Below, in pieces: positions 29,813-30,256 of a stretch of 30,256 nt of DNA. The number at the start of each line of letters is the position of its first letter. The stretch's first letter is position 1. Location: assembly GCA_028875335.1 (NCBI GenBank), contig JAPPEF010000324.1, positions 1 to 30,256 of the forward strand, written 5' to 3'. The notes below the pieces were generated by a model that was given only the letters and a program-made list of their open reading frames with translations, made no database searches and was not told where the DNA came from. A program made the position numbers and the translations under genes. The stretch comes from Gemmatimonadota bacterium. GTDB lineage: Bacteria; Latescibacterota; UBA2968; UBA8231.

Positions 29813-30256
29813 ATGAAAGTCGCGAAGGTCGAGACCCTGCGGGCTAGCCGCTTTATCTACGTTCGGGTACACACCGACGAAGGCATATCAGGTGTCGGCG
29901 AGTTGCACCCCGCAAGCGGTACCAGCGGCACGCCGTTTGCGCCCATTGCGGCGGTGGATTACTGCGCCGAGTACCTAATCGGCAAGGATCCCCTCCACAT
30001 TGAGCGCAACTGGCAGCACATGTTCCGCCGCTGCGTGTTTCGCGGCGGCGCAGACGCCATGGCCGCGATCGGCGCAATCGACATTGCGCTATGGGATATC
30101 AAGGGCAAGGTTGCCGAGCTACCCGTCCATTCGCTGCTAGGCGGTCCCACGCGGGAGCGCGTACGCGTGTACTCCCATCTGCACGGCGACTCCCCGGCGG
30201 AGTTGGCCGAAGACGCCCGGCGCATGGTCGAGGCCGGCTACACCGCTTTGCGCCTC
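29813..30256 (+). CDS. Mandelate racemase/muconate-lactonizing enzyme family protein, N-terminal part
   Basis: The open frame begins at ATG 29813 and runs off the right edge after 148 codons. It shows the N-terminal capping domain of the enolase superfamily (MKVAKVETL, then TDEGISGVGELHP) and the barrel entry AIGAIDIALWDIKGKV followed by PVHSLLGG. This is typical of sugar-acid dehydratases such as galactonate or mannonate dehydratase-like enzymes. The metal-binding and catalytic residues lie beyond the window, so the reaction cannot be assigned. It starts 46 bases after the Gfo/Idh/MocA gene and probably belongs to the same operon. Confidence 0.85.
   Translation, partial: MKVAKVETLRASRFIYVRVHTDEGISGVGELHPASGTSGTPFAPIAAVDYCAEYLIGKDPLHIERNWQHMFRRCVFRGGADAMAAIGAIDIALWDIKGKVAELPVHSLLGGPTRERVRVYSHLHGDSPAELAEDARRMVEAGYTALRL

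Overview
The window suggests an uncultured, didermic, secretion-rich bacterium of the kind found in the Latescibacterota/Poribacteria/Planctomycetota neighbourhood. This placement is an inference from gene content: a DUF6785-type membrane protein, a DUF2723-type glycosyltransferase, CRTAC1 (FG-GAP plus ASPIC/UnbV) proteins, a phytanoyl-CoA dioxygenase-like enzyme, a Gfo/Idh/MocA oxidoreductase and an MR/MLE enolase-superfamily enzyme. There is no rRNA or other phylogenetic marker here. I see no tRNA, CRISPR array, transposase, integrase or phage gene.

Left end (1-2800). The window opens in the 3' end of a sialidase-like beta-propeller gene. Two tandem paralogous genes on the minus strand follow. 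They encode secreted CBM9/DOMON-like proteins of 318 aa, about 84% identical by my hand count. Each copy carries its own sigma70-like promoter (TTGACT, an 18-bp spacer, TATACT or TAGAAT) and its own downstream hairpin, so the duplicated unit is a whole transcription unit. Next on the plus strand are a D-2-hydroxyacid dehydrogenase and a PhyH-type 2-oxoglutarate dioxygenase (2804-4694).

Centre (4787-20777). Nine consecutive minus-strand genes are separated by 12-53 bases or overlap by 20, and look like one 16-kb operon. Every product has an export signal. In transcription order they are: a discoidin/FlgD-Ig surface protein, a second one, an 881-aa protein with an Asp/Asn-rich centre and a beta-barrel-like C-terminal part, a third discoidin/FlgD-Ig protein, a lipoprotein of unknown family, a SurA-like lipoprotein with duplicated foldase modules, a 12-repeat TPR lipoprotein, a CRTAC1 beta-propeller protein, and a leucine-rich/receptor-L-like repeat lipoprotein. 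Foldase, probable outer-membrane protein, three related surface proteins and scaffold lipoproteins together suggest an undescribed cell-surface assembly. This is the strongest candidate for a new system in the window.

Right end (21127-30256). On the plus strand lie a DUF6785-type polytopic protein whose first membrane segment has no visible start codon, a DUF2723-type membrane glycosyltransferase, a second CRTAC1 protein (a lipoprotein with a GTG start), and then a compact sugar or polyol catabolic set: a TIM-barrel isomerase/epimerase, a Gfo/Idh/MocA oxidoreductase overlapping it by 4 nt, and the N-terminal part of an MR/MLE-family dehydratase cut by the window edge. A/T homopolymers of 8-9 bases recur in the exported and membrane genes and were not noticed in the cytoplasmic enzyme genes.
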